Under the pieces are notes generated by a model. That model searched no databases and had not been told where the DNA came from. It saw only the letters and a program-made list of their open reading frames with translations. Shown in pieces: positions 10,902 to 23,059 of a stretch of DNA of 64,000 nt. The DNA lies in assembly GCF_030463535.1 (NCBI RefSeq), contig NC_132878.1, positions 98,152,540 to 98,216,539 of the forward strand. Direction: 5' to 3'. Numbering within the stretch: position 1 is the first letter of the stretch; each line of letters opens with the position of its first letter. The position numbers and the translations under genes are program-made. This DNA comes from Salminus brasiliensis. Lineage: Eukaryota > Chordata > Actinopteri > Characiformes > Bryconidae.

Positions 10902-11464
10902 ACGGCTGTGATCTCACACTGGACCCAAACACAGCACACACACGTCTCTCTCTGAGTGAGGGGAACAGAAAGGTGGTGTGTGGAGAGAAGCTGCAGTCGT
11001 ATCCTGATCATCCAGAGAGGTTTGATGTGTATCAGCAGGTGATGAGTAGAGAGAGTCTGACTGGACGCTGTTACTGGGAGGCTGAGTGGAGCGGGAAGAG
11101 AGTTGTTGTAGCTCTGACTTATAAAACCATCAGCAGGAAAGGAAGGAGATCAGACTGCTGGTTTGGAGGGAATAAAGAGTCCTGGAGTCCGATCTGCTCT
11201 GATGAAGGTTTCTCTGTTTATCACAATAATAACAGAACTGATCTCCCTCCTCCTCCCTCCAGCTGTAGGAGAGTAGGAGTGTATGTGGACTGTCCGGCCG
11301 GCACTCTGTCCTTCTACAGCGTCTCCTCTGATACACACACACTCACAAACTCACACACACTCACACACTTACACACACTCAACACCACATTCACTCAACC
11401 CCTCTATGCAGGGATTGAGTTTTATCAGTATGGCTCCTCAGTGAGTCTGTGTAAGATAGAATAA
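10902..11464 (+). pseudogene. NLR copy 1, PRY/SPRY (B30.2) terminal exon
   Basis: Encodes about 186 residues: PRY blocks CDLTLDPNTAHTRLSLSEGN and RFDVYQQVMSRE, then SPRY blocks GRCYWEAEWSG, RVGVYVDCPAGTLSFYSV and TQPLYAGIEF, ending in SLCKIE and TAA. The frame is open along its full length. The sequence before the exon reads TTCAA where copy 2 has TTCAG, so the acceptor is lost. A histidine/threonine loop after SFYSVSSD is encoded by CACACTCACA repeats. The B30.2 domain is a protein-recognition module; here it is probably not expressed in the normal spliced form. Confidence 0.8.
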
Positions 11465-11469
11465 CCCTG

Positions 11470-11480
11470 TGTGTGTGTGT

Positions 11481-11516
<36 letters not shown>
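11470..11516 (+). repeat. TG microsatellite after the SPRY exon
   Basis: Starts 6 bp after the stop codon. The equivalent tract at 58443-58478 marks the edge of the exon deletion in copy 3. Confidence 0.9.
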
Positions 11517-11517
<1 letters not shown>

Positions 11518-12049
11518 ATTGAGTGACTGCTTCTTCCTCATTGTCTAAAGGGTTCAGTTCTCTAAAGAACAGTGAGAAATCAGTCTGACATCAACAACAA
11601 AAAGTATCATTTTATAGATCTTATCAATATTGTTTGTTTATATTAAAGAAATGTACAGTTTGATGTAGAACCTGGATCATTTATGTTAATAAATATATAA
11701 AAAATAATGAAATCATTTATTTTAATGACTCAGTTTCTTAATTTTAGTGGTTTTGCTGATCCTTATTGTCTCTTTGAATAATTTCTAAATGTTTTTATTC
11801 TTAATAAACAACTAATTTTAATCAGTGTGAGCTTATTTGGGACAGGGTCGAGTTTAAAGTCTACAACATGTACCCATTAAGCACAGCCTGACTTTCTGCT
11901 TTTAGAGATGTCATTCTTTATTTTAAAAGAGAAAAACATTATAATGAAGTGAAATATTTCTGTATGAGAGATTAATATTCCATTTTAACATCATTTCTGC
12001 TGCTGGAATCATTGTGCTGTGCTCTAAAAATGTCTCAGTGTAGATTGTG
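11517..12049 (+). other. 3' flank / probable 3' UTR of NLR copy 1
   Basis: Matches the reverse complement of 57900-58440 (copy 3) and partly of 16250-16345 (copy 4). It has several AATAAA or AATAAT signals, for example near 11687 and 11800. No coding was seen. Confidence 0.6.
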
Positions 12050-12276
12050 GTGAGATTAATAGGTTCTCTAACCCTGCATCGACTGCGACGTACCTGGGTC
12101 AGAGCACTGCTGACCAGTCACAACGACCAGGACGACGATGAGTTTAAAAACAACAAACGGGGGAGGTTGTCCTCACCTTCACTAAGTGAGAAGCAAAACG
12201 GCACTGAAAGTCGGGTCGGTTCTCCCCTAGTGGTTATTAGCATACTTGGCCAATAAAGTCTGATTCTGATTCTGAG
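12050..12276 (+). mobile_element. LINE 3'-end fragment
   Basis: Ends in CCAATAAAGTCTGATTCTGA with a short TTCTGA tail, the usual shape of a fish non-LTR 3' terminus. The short open frame (12047-12256) has no domain I recognise. Confidence 0.45.
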
Positions 12277-12329
12277 AATATGAAAAACATGTTGAAATAA
12301 GGCTTCTAAGGTAATAAGGTAACTCTGAG

Positions 12330-12640
12330 GAAATCAACCGCTAGGTGGGAACAGAGACACAAGTGCACTGAGAGAGGCAGGAGTTTCCCAGGATGCAGAG
12401 TACGAGGGGTTTACACTGGGTACAACAGAAGGATTTATATCTGCGTTATTTATTCGCTAACAAATGAAATGTCTGCGTCTCCCCAGGGTGACCAGATGTC
12501 AGAGAAGAATGGGCCCAGGTAATTAGCCTGTCTCTACAGGATGATCTTAAAGGTGGGTAGAGAGAGACAATTCTTATAACAATACGGGGACCAGGACATG
12601 ATCTCAGCCTCAGACCAAAAAAGGTCTAGATCATGCTGGG
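12330..12640 (-). mobile_element. Gypsy fragment
   Basis: 12330-12545 matches 20095-20285, and 12560-12640 matches the protease-RT linker at 53510-53590 (minus frame TWSEG-like, WSPYCYKN). The fragment runs directly into HERPUD2 exon sequence near 12640, so a deletion joined them. Confidence 0.5.
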
Positions 12641-12779
12641 GTCCTACACATGCTCCCGGATTGACTCCTGACCCCACAGATGCAGTGCAGTGGTAAAGGA
12701 ATCAGAGCTGTCTAGTTAGCTTTCTGTTACTAATTAAATAGTTATAGCTAACAATATCTATCCTCCCTGTTAAGCATAC

Positions 12780-12990
12780 ACACGTGGACAAAATTGTTGG
12801 TACCCCACCAGTTAATGAAAGTTAAAACCCACAATGGTCACAGAAATAACTTGAATCTGATAAAAGTAATAAGAAATAAAAATGCTATGAAGATTAACCA
12901 GTGAAAGTCAGACATTGCTTTTCTACCATGCCTTAACAGAATTATTTTAAAAAGTAAACTCATTAAACCTGGACAGAGAGCATAAAAACA
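12780..12990 (-). mobile_element. Tc1-like terminal fragment
   Basis: Begins with CACGTGGACAAAATTGTTGG, a terminal repeat shared with 21345 and 56180, followed by the same subterminal stretch. Transposase is deleted. It lies in the HERPUD2 intron that also carries Tc1 in units II and III. Confidence 0.65.
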
Positions 12991-13022
12991 GTTAAAAACA
13001 GTGTTGAAACAGGTGATTTTTG

Positions 13023-13059
<37 letters not shown>

Positions 13060-13091
13060 CATAAGTTTGTTTGTGGGTTTTTGTGTCTTAG

Positions 13092-13217
13092 GCCTCAGGG
13101 AATGCTGTTCTCCACACTGGCAGCTCCTTCTGCTGGACTCCCAGCACACCCTGTATACACACCTATGCAGATGCTGTGGTGGCAGCAGATGTATGCCTGC
13201 AAGTACTATATGCAATA
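13092..13217 (+). pseudogene. herpud2: HERPUD2 unit I, exon with QMLWWQQMY
   Basis: A 126-bp exon between TTAG and GTAAGT. It encodes PQGMLFSTLAAPSAG...YTPMQMLWWQQMYACKYYMQY, the last Tyr being split over the next junction. This is the conserved segment before the transmembrane exon. Confidence 0.8.
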
Positions 13218-13485
13218 GTAAGTCATTTACTGGGCCAGTTGTTCCTAAACTAGGACAGAACTGTCCAGAGAGAGGCGGAACATGGTTTGAGATGGGTGGT
13301 GCAGAGGGTTTGGGAAATAGACTGACCTAAATGGAGACAATCCTTCTATTAAGTTCATTAAACTCTTGTTATTCTATAATCCTGTAACACATTAGTTTAA
13401 GACACTGAAAGACTTTAAGTGTGTCTTTATCACACACTAATAACTGAGTCTAATTTCTAAACCTTCCTGTTCACTTCCTCTCCAG

Positions 13486-13821
13486 TCAAGCTGCGATGGC
13501 TGCTTCCCAGGCCCCCTCAGAGCCCCCGCCTCCTCCTCCTAGTCCACGCCCCACCGCGGTTCCACCTCCGCCAAATGAACCCGCAGCCCCCATGGGGCCA
13601 AACCCTGCCCCCAATCCCGTCCCAGAGGAGCAGCCAGCTAATCAGAACCTGCAGATGAACGCTCAGGGTGGGGCTATGCTGAACGAGGATGAGCTGAACC
13701 ATGATTGGCTGGACTGGCTGTACACAGTCTCGCGTGCTGCTATTCTGCTCAGCATCGTCTACTTCTACTCCTCCTTCAGCCGCTTTGTCATGGTGATCTG
13801 CGCCATGCTGCTCGTCTACCT
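13486..13821 (+). pseudogene. herpud2: HERPUD2 unit I, proline-rich + transmembrane exon
   Basis: A 336-bp exon from TCCAG to GTGAGT. It starts QAAMAASQAP, has a proline-rich stretch, then NQNLQMNAQGG, DWLDWLY and a hydrophobic stretch AAILLSIVYFYSS...VMVICAMLLVYL that forms the membrane hairpin in HERPUD proteins. Open throughout. The ATG at 13496 is internal to the exon and is not proposed as a real start. Confidence 0.82.
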
Positions 13822-13895
13822 GTGAGTTCAGTCAGAGCATCCTGGATCAGTACAGCTGAGAGACCATCCTTTACTTTCTGCTCGTTCTTCTTATT

Positions 13896-13900
<5 letters not shown>

Positions 13901-13942
<42 letters not shown>
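13901..13942 (+). repeat. TG microsatellite in HERPUD2 intron
   Basis: A pure TG tract that runs into the acceptor TGCTAG. In unit II the equivalent tract is fused to NLR sequence. Confidence 0.9.
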
Positions 13943-13944
<2 letters not shown>

Positions 13945-13946
13945 AG

Positions 13947-14049
13947 GCACCAGGCTGGCTGGTTTCCATTCAGAGCGGAGCTGCAGAACCCAGTAGCAGC
14001 AGAAGGCCCGCAGGATGAAGCTGAGAGAAACAAAGACATGCAGGAAATG
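13947..14049 (+). pseudogene. herpud2: HERPUD2 unit I, HQAGWFPFR exon
   Basis: A 103-bp exon between TGCTAG and GTAACA. It encodes HQAGWFPFRAELQNPV... ending ..NKDMQEM. HQAGWFPFR is a family signature just after the membrane segment. Confidence 0.8.
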
Positions 14050-14234
14050 GTAACACATGTACAGTATAGCGCCCCCTACTGTACTGTACTGCTACCCCAG
14101 AGGTCTCCTCAGGATCTTCACAGTGAATTCGTAGACTGATGAACAATGTAGTTTATTTGTAGCCCTAATACAGTGTTTATGTACTTAGTACTGTTCTTAA
14201 TACTGATTCTAGTCCTAATCTCTCTCTCCTGCAG

Positions 14235-14399
14235 GAGCGGATCATGGATGAAGGGATTGAGGATGACGATGGTGAGAGTAGGGAGGAAGGCCCTGAGGAT
14301 GCTCTGGCCAGAACGGGCTTTCTGACAGCGACATGGTCATTCATCAGCACTTTCTTCACCTCTTTAGTGCCCGAGGGTCCGCCTCGCACCGCCAACTAA
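14235..14399 (+). pseudogene. herpud2: HERPUD2 unit I, last exon
   Basis: A 165-bp exon after CTGCAG. It encodes ERIMDEGIEDDDG... ending TWSFISTFFTSLVPEGPPR, TAN and TAA, the conserved HERPUD C-terminus. The frame is intact, unlike unit III. Confidence 0.82.
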
Positions 14400-14633
14400 A
14401 CCGACAGGCCAGATAAACAAACACACGAACGAACAGAAACGAATAGAATGTGCTGACAACAAAATCACACAAAAATCATCAATGGAAATCAAATTTATTA
14501 ACCAATGGAGGTCTGGATTTGGAGTCACACAAAATTAAATTAAAGTGGAAAAACACACTACAGGCTGATCCAACTTTGATGTAATGTCCTTAAAACAAGT
14601 CAAAATTAGGCTCAGTATACATTCCTGTCATCC
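14400..14633 (+). other. HERPUD2 3' UTR-like sequence, then non-coding
   Basis: 14400-14450 matches the same position after unit III (57220-57265). The rest shows nothing recognisable. Confidence 0.5.
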
Positions 14634-14896
14634 CTGTTGTCCAAGTCTCCGGTGGCTTCAGGGTTCTTTTTAATCCAGAAGAAGGGAGGGGGGTTAAGGC
14701 CGTGCATCAATTACAGAGCTCTCAATGCAGTCACTAAGAAATATCCCTACCCCATGCCGTTAGTCCTGTCTGCCCTCGAACAGCTATGGGGAGCCCGGAT
14801 TTTAGATCTTTTAAGTTAGATCTGCGCAACGTGTATAACTTAGTATGTATCAGGGAGGGGGACGAGTGGAAGACGGCGTTCATGACCACAAGACGG
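14634..14896 (+). mobile_element. Gypsy reverse-transcriptase N-terminal fragment
   Basis: Encodes [35 protein letters not shown] and ALEQL, then, after a stop and frame change, [11 protein letters not shown]-like blocks. This is the palm/fingers start of a Ty3/Gypsy RT. It is cut off where Tc1 sequence starts near 14897. Confidence 0.75.
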
Positions 14897-15655
<759 letters not shown>

Positions 15656-16345
15656 TTTGTGGACATCTGTCTGCTCCAACCTCCCAGCAGACCAGAATAA
15701 AGGGACAAACACCTGCAGAACTCACAGTAAACTCCAGCAGGACGCCGCGGTTAAAGCTTCTGCGTCTGGATTTATCTTCCTTTTACACTGAGACTCGTCT
15801 CTGTTTTTGTTTCTAAATGATGGAAGAAGACAAATCCAAACCACATAACTGCTTCAGTAAGACCCTTCTCCATTTTCACTGAGTGTAAATAAAGAGGAAT
15901 GATGATCACAGATATGAATATGAGCATCTCACTGAAGATACACTGGATTCATAGTGTGGTGGAAGTGTAGCGCCTCCGAGTGCTTTGTTAAAGCGGTGCA
16001 GTGATTAATCAAGGGTTCCCACAGACCCTTTAAAAGTCTTACAGGTAATAAAATTTATATTAAAAGGCCTAAATTCGACTTTTCCTTTTATTTTATGCAG
16101 TACTTATGTATTTTATGCTACTACTACTAATAACATATAGGGTTAGAGTACCTCACCAAGCTCACCAAAATCAATTAAGCTCATCAAAATCTATACTGAG
16201 ACATTTTCAGAGCACAACACAATGATTCCAGCAGCATAAATGTTGTTAAAATGGAATATTAATCACTAATACAAAATATTGTACTTCATTATAATGTTTT
16301 TCTTATTTAAAATAAAGAAAGCTGTGCTTAATGGGTATAGTTTGA
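15656..16345 (-). repeat. Duplicated NLR 3' flank (copy 4)
   Basis: Closely matches 57370-58080, including blocks at GACGCCGCGGTTAAAGCTTC. It includes the sequence just downstream of NLR SPRY exons. It marks the 3' end of the NLR copy 4 relic and supports a duplicated HERPUD2-NLR block. Confidence 0.7.
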
Positions 16346-18430
16346 AGTCGGAAAATCTCGCCTGAACATGAACCGTAAACTTGAGCTGACCTGAACACAC
16401 TGGCAATGCGTGTGGAATCTCTGAGTGTCCCAGGGATTCGAACGGAGTCAATTCACGGCAGTGAACAAAGAGGGTAAAGGCTTAAGTACTCCTAGTCCCA
16501 AGTGCAACACATGAACAAAACCATGAACAATGAATCAACACAAAAGAACATGAATCAATGGTATGGTATGAACCGGACCTCCCAAGAGAACCAATCTATC
16601 ACCGTCATCACCACCGTGTTCCCCTCTGACTTGGGCAGGTCGGTCACAAATTCTATCACTAGGTGAGACCACAGGCGCTCTGGTATAGGTAGCGGCATGA
16701 GCTTCCCTGATGGAAGCGTTCTAGGGTCTTACACTGAGCAAACTCACTACATAATGCTACCACCTGTAGGATCTCTGCCCACATCCTTTCCCATCAATAC
16801 TTGGATGTGAGCAGATGGTGCATGTGGGCCTCACCTGGGTGACCAGAAGATGGAGATGCATGGGCCCAGGAAATGAGTTTCTCCTTTCACGTTGCTGGGA
16901 CGTTAAGCCTGTCTGGGGAGCAAGAGGGGGGCACGGTGGTGCACGTCAGAGCTTGGGCGATCTCTGTATCCAGGTCCCACTGGATTGCCACAATGGTTAC
17001 CCCTGATGGTAGGATTGGCATTGGAATGGACTCTCACTCATCCATCGACTGGTGGATTACGTGAGCCCGGCCGATACACAATGAAGAATTGGGACCTGGC
17101 AAAGAATAGGGACCACCTAGGTTGCCGGGGGTTCAGACATCTTGACTGACACAGGTATTCCAGATTCTTGTGATCGGTGAATGGGTAAGCAGCGTCCTCT
17201 AGCCAATGACGCCACTCACTTAATGCCATCTTCACGGCAAGGAGCTCCCGATCCTCCACCCCGTAATTGCGTTTGGCCCCAGTGAGCTTCTTTGAGTAGA
17301 AGGCTACCGGGTGGAGCCTGTCACTCTCCCCGTGATGCTGAGAGAGAACACCCCCCCACCCCAGTATTGGATGTATCCACCTCAACAATGAAAACCCTCA
17401 GGGGGTCGGGGTGGCACGGGGCTGAAATAAATGCGCACTTCAGTGCCACGTGATGTGCAATGACATGATGGGTGCTGCTAAACTGCTAAAATCCTGAAAC
17501 AAATCCCTGAAAACGCTAGACCTCCTTAACGGAGCCAGGAGACAACCAGTCTAAGACCGCCTGGACCTTGGTTTGGTCCATCTCAATCCCCCACTTGCTA
17601 TTGATATAGCCTAGAAAAGGGATCTCAGATACCTAAAACATACACTTTTCTAGCTTTGTGAAGAGCTGGTGGGCCCTAGGCCTTGACAGGACCAGGCGAA
17701 CCTGGCGCACATGCATGGGCAGGTTGGGGGAGTAGACCAAAATGTCATCCAAAAAGACCACTACTAAGCCTTTGAGAAAGTCCTTAAGGACATCATTTAT
17801 AAAGGCCTGGAAGACGGAGGGGGTGTTGGCCAACCCATGTGGCATGACCTGGTACTGGTAATGCCCCCTAGTGGTCATAAAGCCATCTTCAATTTATCCC
17901 TCTCCCTGATGCGTACCAGGCTGTACACATGATGCGGCCTGCATATCGGCATAAACTGGAGGCAGGACAACCTGAACATTGGGTTCGGGGCACTCTACCT
18001 GCGAGACAGGAGACTAAGAAGGCAATCTACGCCTGGTCAGACCAAGCACTGCAACAAGACCAAGAAGATACGAACTAGGGAATGTAATGACTGGGCTGGG
18101 AGAGCTAGTGGGCTCCAACAGAGCTTATACTAGCTCCCTTTGGACGCCACCCACTAGCTGGATGACCTGGTGCTGTTGGTCCACCTGTTGCTGCGCCAGG
18201 TAACCAACAGTCTCAGACACACTCTGCAGAGTGAGTTGCTGTTGGGGGGATAATCAAAGTAAGGGTAGAGCGGCGCTCTGTAAACAAAAGAGGAGTAGCT
18301 GACTTTGCAGCGTGCTACCCTGAACGTAGGTCGTCTTGGAACCAAAATGGAAGTGAATGTACCTCGCTTGCCTCTAGAGGAGATCGGAGAACCTCGTCTG
18401 AACATGAACCGCAAACTAGAGCCGACCTGA
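16346..18430 (-). mobile_element. Degenerate Gypsy element inserted between copy 4 SPRY and its flank
   Basis: Minus-strand order, 5' to 3': Gln-rich gag-like piece (18250-18154), RT with VVVFLDDILVYSP (17878-17633), RNase H block [19 protein letters not shown] and DHKNLEYL (17388-17038), and an integrase piece reading [18 protein letters not shown] (about 16660-16580). Long deletions and frameshifts make it inactive. A near-direct repeat of about 40 bp (CTGAACATGAACCG core) is found at both edges (16350-16385 and 18384-18428). Identical LTRs were not seen. Confidence 0.75.
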
Positions 18431-18432
18431 GG

Positions 18433-18765
18433 GGTTGAGTGAATGTGGTGTTGAGTGTGTGTAAGTGTGTGAGTGTGTGTAAGTGTGTGAGTGTGTGTGT
18501 ATCAGAGGAGACGCTGTGAAAGGACAGTGCCGCCCGGACAGTCCACATACACTCCTACTCTCCTACAGCTGGAGGAAGGAGGAGGGAGATCAGTTCTGTT
18601 CTTATTTTGATAAAAAAGAGAAACCTTCATCAGAGCAGATCAGACTCCAGAACTCTTCATTTCGTCCAAACCAGCAGTCTGATCTCCTTCCTTTCCTGCT
18701 GATGGTTTTATAACTCAGCCTCCCAGTAACAGCGTCCAGTCAGACTCTCTCAGTCATTTTGTACA
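18433..18765 (-). pseudogene. NLR copy 4: B30.2 relic
   Basis: Minus-strand text runs from SLTGRCYWEAE through TISRKGRRSD to CPAGT-like and THTLTHLHTLNTTFTQPL, then stops where the Gypsy element starts. About 36 bp are missing between the GCYWEAE block and TYKTI, and a frameshift lies in the middle. The PRY part and the SPRY end are absent. Confidence 0.75.
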
Positions 18766-18769
18766 TTGT

Positions 18770-20090
18770 GTTAAATTGTTATATTTTGTTTTACAAAGTT
18801 AGTACAGAAAATTTTCATTTTAATTTTCAATTCTGATGCTTAAGTCTTTCTCCCACATGGTGAGATATATATGATTTAATAATTTAGCAATGCTATCAGA
18901 ATGATATTGGGTATCGACCGATACACAAAGATATGTATCAGTATTAGAACTGAAAAAGCAGGATTGGTGCATCCTTAATTAGACCTTTAAATAATCTTTA
19001 TAAGGGTGTCATTGCATTATTATGTTGTTATACTATCATTATATCAGTGGCATATAATTATTTCAAAATAATAATAATAATAATAATAATAATATGAGGC
19101 TGAGCTCCTCAATTCTGGAACTAGAATCCAGGTTCTGGTAGTCTACTAAATGAACCAGATTGTGTAAAAGATGGATTGAGGTTTCAATGTAAGCTCTATG
19201 CCACAAGCTCTAATTTGAAGACCTCTGGTGTAGTGCTTTTGGTTGAAAAGCCGTTAGCATTGACTGCCTTTTCGTCTTGATCTCGCAGCAGGAGGTGTAT
19301 TACATGGTACACTTGGTGTGTGCACCACTCCGTCTGCTGACAGCAGCGACCTCACAGCCCCTCCGTGACCTCTGATCACAGTGCCACCGTGAGTCCACTA
19401 CACCTTTACTTCCACCTACATTTACCTGTACTATGGATGTCACGAGAACTGATACTGATTGACACGTCAATATCAGAATTCTGAATACGGTGGAACAGGA
19501 ACTACCTAATCCATCATCAAGACACAAGATTCTGATTTCTCTGGATCTGATAAGAGCAGCATAATAGGTCTACACATGTATCCGACATCAGACACAAACA
19601 CTGTGTGTACAGCAATCTCCAGTCATCTGACGGCTGAGACCATCTACAAGTAGTGCTGGGTTGATTTTACTGTTACTGACATAAAATGATCACTAGACGC
19701 TTCATGGTTATACACCAGTGCTGATTTTATATTAGGTCAAAGCTCTTCTTGTTCTAATCAAGTTATCTGTTTGTGTTCAAATCTAATGTATTTGTATAGC
19801 TTTTAATTACTGGTGTTGTCACAAAGCAGCTTTACAGAATCAGTAATTAGAAAAAAGACAAGAAATCAACAACATAAAATAACCTCTCCAGAAATGCTCT
19901 CCACACTTGAGAGGTGAATTGAGCACCTCTATCTGACACATCCTCTTAGATACCAAAAATGAAAAACATGTTGAAACAAGGCTTCTGTAGTTGAAATGCT
20001 GTGGGTAGTTGTGGGAAAGGTGATGATCAAATGCCTTTTGAGAATCTGTTAACTACAGTTAGAATAACAGTATAGCCTCACAATTCAGGT
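18770..20090 (+). other. Non-coding, AAT microsatellite and an old dispersed repeat
   Basis: An AAT tract lies at 19067-19095. 19760-19890 has the phrase TTGTCACAAAGCAGCTTTAC, common in fish interspersed repeats. No gene was recognised. Confidence 0.5.
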
Positions 20091-20094
20091 AACT

Positions 20095-20870
20095 CTGAGG
20101 AAATCAACCGCTAGGTGGGACCAGGGACGCGAGGGTACTGAGAGAGGCAGAAGTTTCAGAACAGAACGGTTTATATCCGCATTATTTACTTGCTAACAAA
20201 TGAAATGTCCGCATCTCCCCAGGCTGACCAGATGTCTGAGAGGAATGGGCCCAGGTGATTAGCCTATCTCTACAGGATGATGGGATGAACTTTTTGTCAG
20301 GAGGACACTGTTCAGATGGAGGTGTTAGATTACATTGGTCAATTTTTCGTCCTCTACGACACACAACTCCGCTGGGTTGGGGTGTTTTAAGAGGGGAGCT
20401 GACATGAACCAATCTATAATTTCTGGGAAGGCTGAGTCAGCCTGGGCAGTCCATAGGAGCTTTTGGCGTAACCTTTAAGGAGAGCTGCGAGGGGGTCGGC
20501 CACCAAGCTGTATTTTCTAATAAATCTATAAAAGGTTGTAAAACCTAATTACTGCAGTTCTGACTGTAGTAGGTTTAGGCCAGTTAACCACAGCAGCTAC
20601 TTTCCTGTCGTCCATAACCACACCCCTAGGGCTGATGACGCAACCCAAAAAGGAGACAGTCAATGTGATATTCACATTTTTCTCCCTTGGCAAATGACCG
20701 GTTCTCAGGAAGACTTACTAACACTTGACGGATGTGAGTTTCTTTATCTGGAGAGAAAATCTGAATAATATCAATATATGCAATGACGAAACGACCTAAC
20801 ATATCCCTCAAAAACATCATTTATGAAGGCCTGGAAGACAGACGGGGCATTATGGGGGGACATCTACAGA
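20095..20870 (-). mobile_element. Gypsy fragment (RT)
   Basis: 20820-20626 on the minus strand reads FLRDMLGRFVIAYIDIIQI, SPDKETHIRQVL and [16 protein letters not shown], the RT palm of a Ty3/Gypsy element; the usual YIDDI is changed to YIDII, so the second catalytic Asp is lost. Related sequence is at 52940-53400. The left part (20095-20285) is shared with 12330-12545. Confidence 0.65.
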
Positions 20871-21143
20871 TTAGAATTCAGGTGACTGAGAGAGTGGGTT
20901 GCTGGTAGGAGTCATATTATAACTCATAGAGTCTCCCAGAGAATTCTGGGAAATGGTGTCCAAAACAGCTGTACTCGGCGGAGTCAAATAAATAAATACA
21001 TTTATTTATTGTTTTGTTTTTTTGTTGTTGTTGTGGTATTAAACTAAATCCTAGAAAGGAGAACCAAGCCTGTTGTGGCTGATCTGTATAAGGAATGGGT
21101 TAGTGTAGAAATTTGATTTTTCTTTTTCTTTGTTTCTCCTCAG
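20871..21143 (+). other. LTR-like piece and HERPUD2 intron
   Basis: 20871-20985 matches 55640-55760. 21020-21143 matches the intron before the unit III exon at 55937. No coding. Confidence 0.5.
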
Positions 21144-21344
21144 AATGCAGAGACCCCCTCAGTTACTGTGTCATATCAGGATGTTCCTGGACCCTACATC
21201 ACAGGATGCTACACATGCTTGCGGATTGACTCCTGATCCCACAGACGCAGTGCAGTGGTAAATGAACCTGAGCTGTCTAGTTAGCTTTCTGTTACTAGTT
21301 AATTAGTTATAGCTAACAATATCTATCTTCCCTGTTAAGCATAC

Positions 21345-22440
<1,096 letters not shown>

Positions 22441-22532
22441 TAGTAACTCAGCGGTTCTTAACACCATGTTAGCGACGAGGCTGTGTCAACGAGGGCGTGT
22501 TAAAAACAGTGTTGAAACAGGTGATTTTTGTA

Positions 22533-22660
22533 GTGTGTGTGTGTTTGTGTGTGTGTGTGCCTGTGAGCGAGTGTGTGTGGATGTGTGTGTGTGTGGATGT
22601 GTGTGTGTGTGTGTGTGGATGTGTGTGTGTGTATATGCATACGTTTGTTTGTGTTTTTTT
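22533..22660 (+). repeat. Interrupted TG microsatellite
   Basis: TG tracts interspersed with GGATGTG. The artificial Cys-Val frames on it are not genes. Confidence 0.9.
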
Positions 22661-22857
22661 GTACTTAGGCCTCATGGAATGCTGTTCTCCGCACTGGCAG
22701 CTCCTCCTGCTGGACTCCCAGCACACCCTGTATACACACCTATGCAGATGCTGTGGTGGCAGCAGATGTACGCCCGTCAGTACTATATGCAATAGTAAAT
22801 CATTTTCTGGGCCAGCTAGAGAGACCATCCTTTACTTTATACTCGTTCTTCTTATTG

Positions 22858-22860
<3 letters not shown>

Positions 22861-22936
<76 letters not shown>
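22861..22936 (+). repeat. TG microsatellite at a HERPUD2/NLR fusion point
   Basis: Left of it is the HERPUD2 intron (CTTCTTATTGAG, as at 13885). Right of it is the NLR 47-bp exon on the minus strand. The junction lies within the tract. Confidence 0.85.
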
Positions 22937-22937
<1 letters not shown>

Positions 22938-22942
22938 CTTAC

Positions 22943-22989
22943 ATTTCTTCAGTCCAGGTTTGATTCTGATCTTCCCTCCATGTTCCACT
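22943..22989 (-). pseudogene. NLR copy 5: lone 47-bp linker exon
   Basis: Same exon as 25655-25701, with donor ACTTAC (reverse) and a CTAAAC acceptor. No SPRY or LRR exon lies beside it; the left neighbour is HERPUD2 intron. CA tracts (23000-23050) follow. Confidence 0.8.
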
Positions 22990-22996
22990 CTAAACA

Positions 22997-23036
<40 letters not shown>

Positions 23037-23059
23037 CACACACACACACATACAGGTTT

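Larger units (their letters stand above)
7163..11464 (+). pseudogene. NLR copy 1: 5'-truncated LRR + B30.2 gene relic
   Basis: Three exons of a fish NLR-B30.2 gene remain in order: an LRR exon (7163-7336), a 47-bp linker exon (10753-10799) and the terminal PRY/SPRY exon (10902-11464). No PYD or NACHT exon lies upstream, where two LINEs end at 6876. The second LRR exon seen in copies 2 and 3 is missing; the intron passes straight from an AAT tract to the sequence that normally follows it (about 8541). The acceptor of the SPRY exon is AA instead of AG at 10900-10901. Truncation plus the lost acceptor make it a probable pseudogene, although every remaining exon frame is open. Confidence 0.75.
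12640..14399 (+). pseudogene. herpud2: HERPUD2-like, unit I: 3' exons only
   Basis: Five consecutive 3' exons of HERPUD2 remain: 12640-12692 (5'-cut), 13092-13217, 13486-13821, 13947-14049 and 14235-14399. HERPUD proteins are ER-membrane ubiquitin-like proteins that support ERAD. Diagnostic blocks are MQMLWWQQMY, NQNLQMNAQGG, DWLDWLYTVSRAAILLS, YFYSSFSRF, HQAGWFPFR and the terminus FFTSLVPEGPP; SRAAILLSIVYFYSSFSRF fits HERPUD2 better than HERPUD1. From 13092 all splice sites and phases agree and no stop interrupts. The UBL-domain exons are absent because NLR copy 1 and a Gypsy piece lie upstream. Odd residues: YACKYYMQ where the family usually has YARQYYMQ. A 5'-truncated duplicate is the most likely reading. 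Confidence 0.8.

Noticed and set aside
16425-16450. TTCGAATCCC phrase as a tRNA T-loop
   Set aside because: No acceptor stem or A box around it; it lies within the Gypsy relic.
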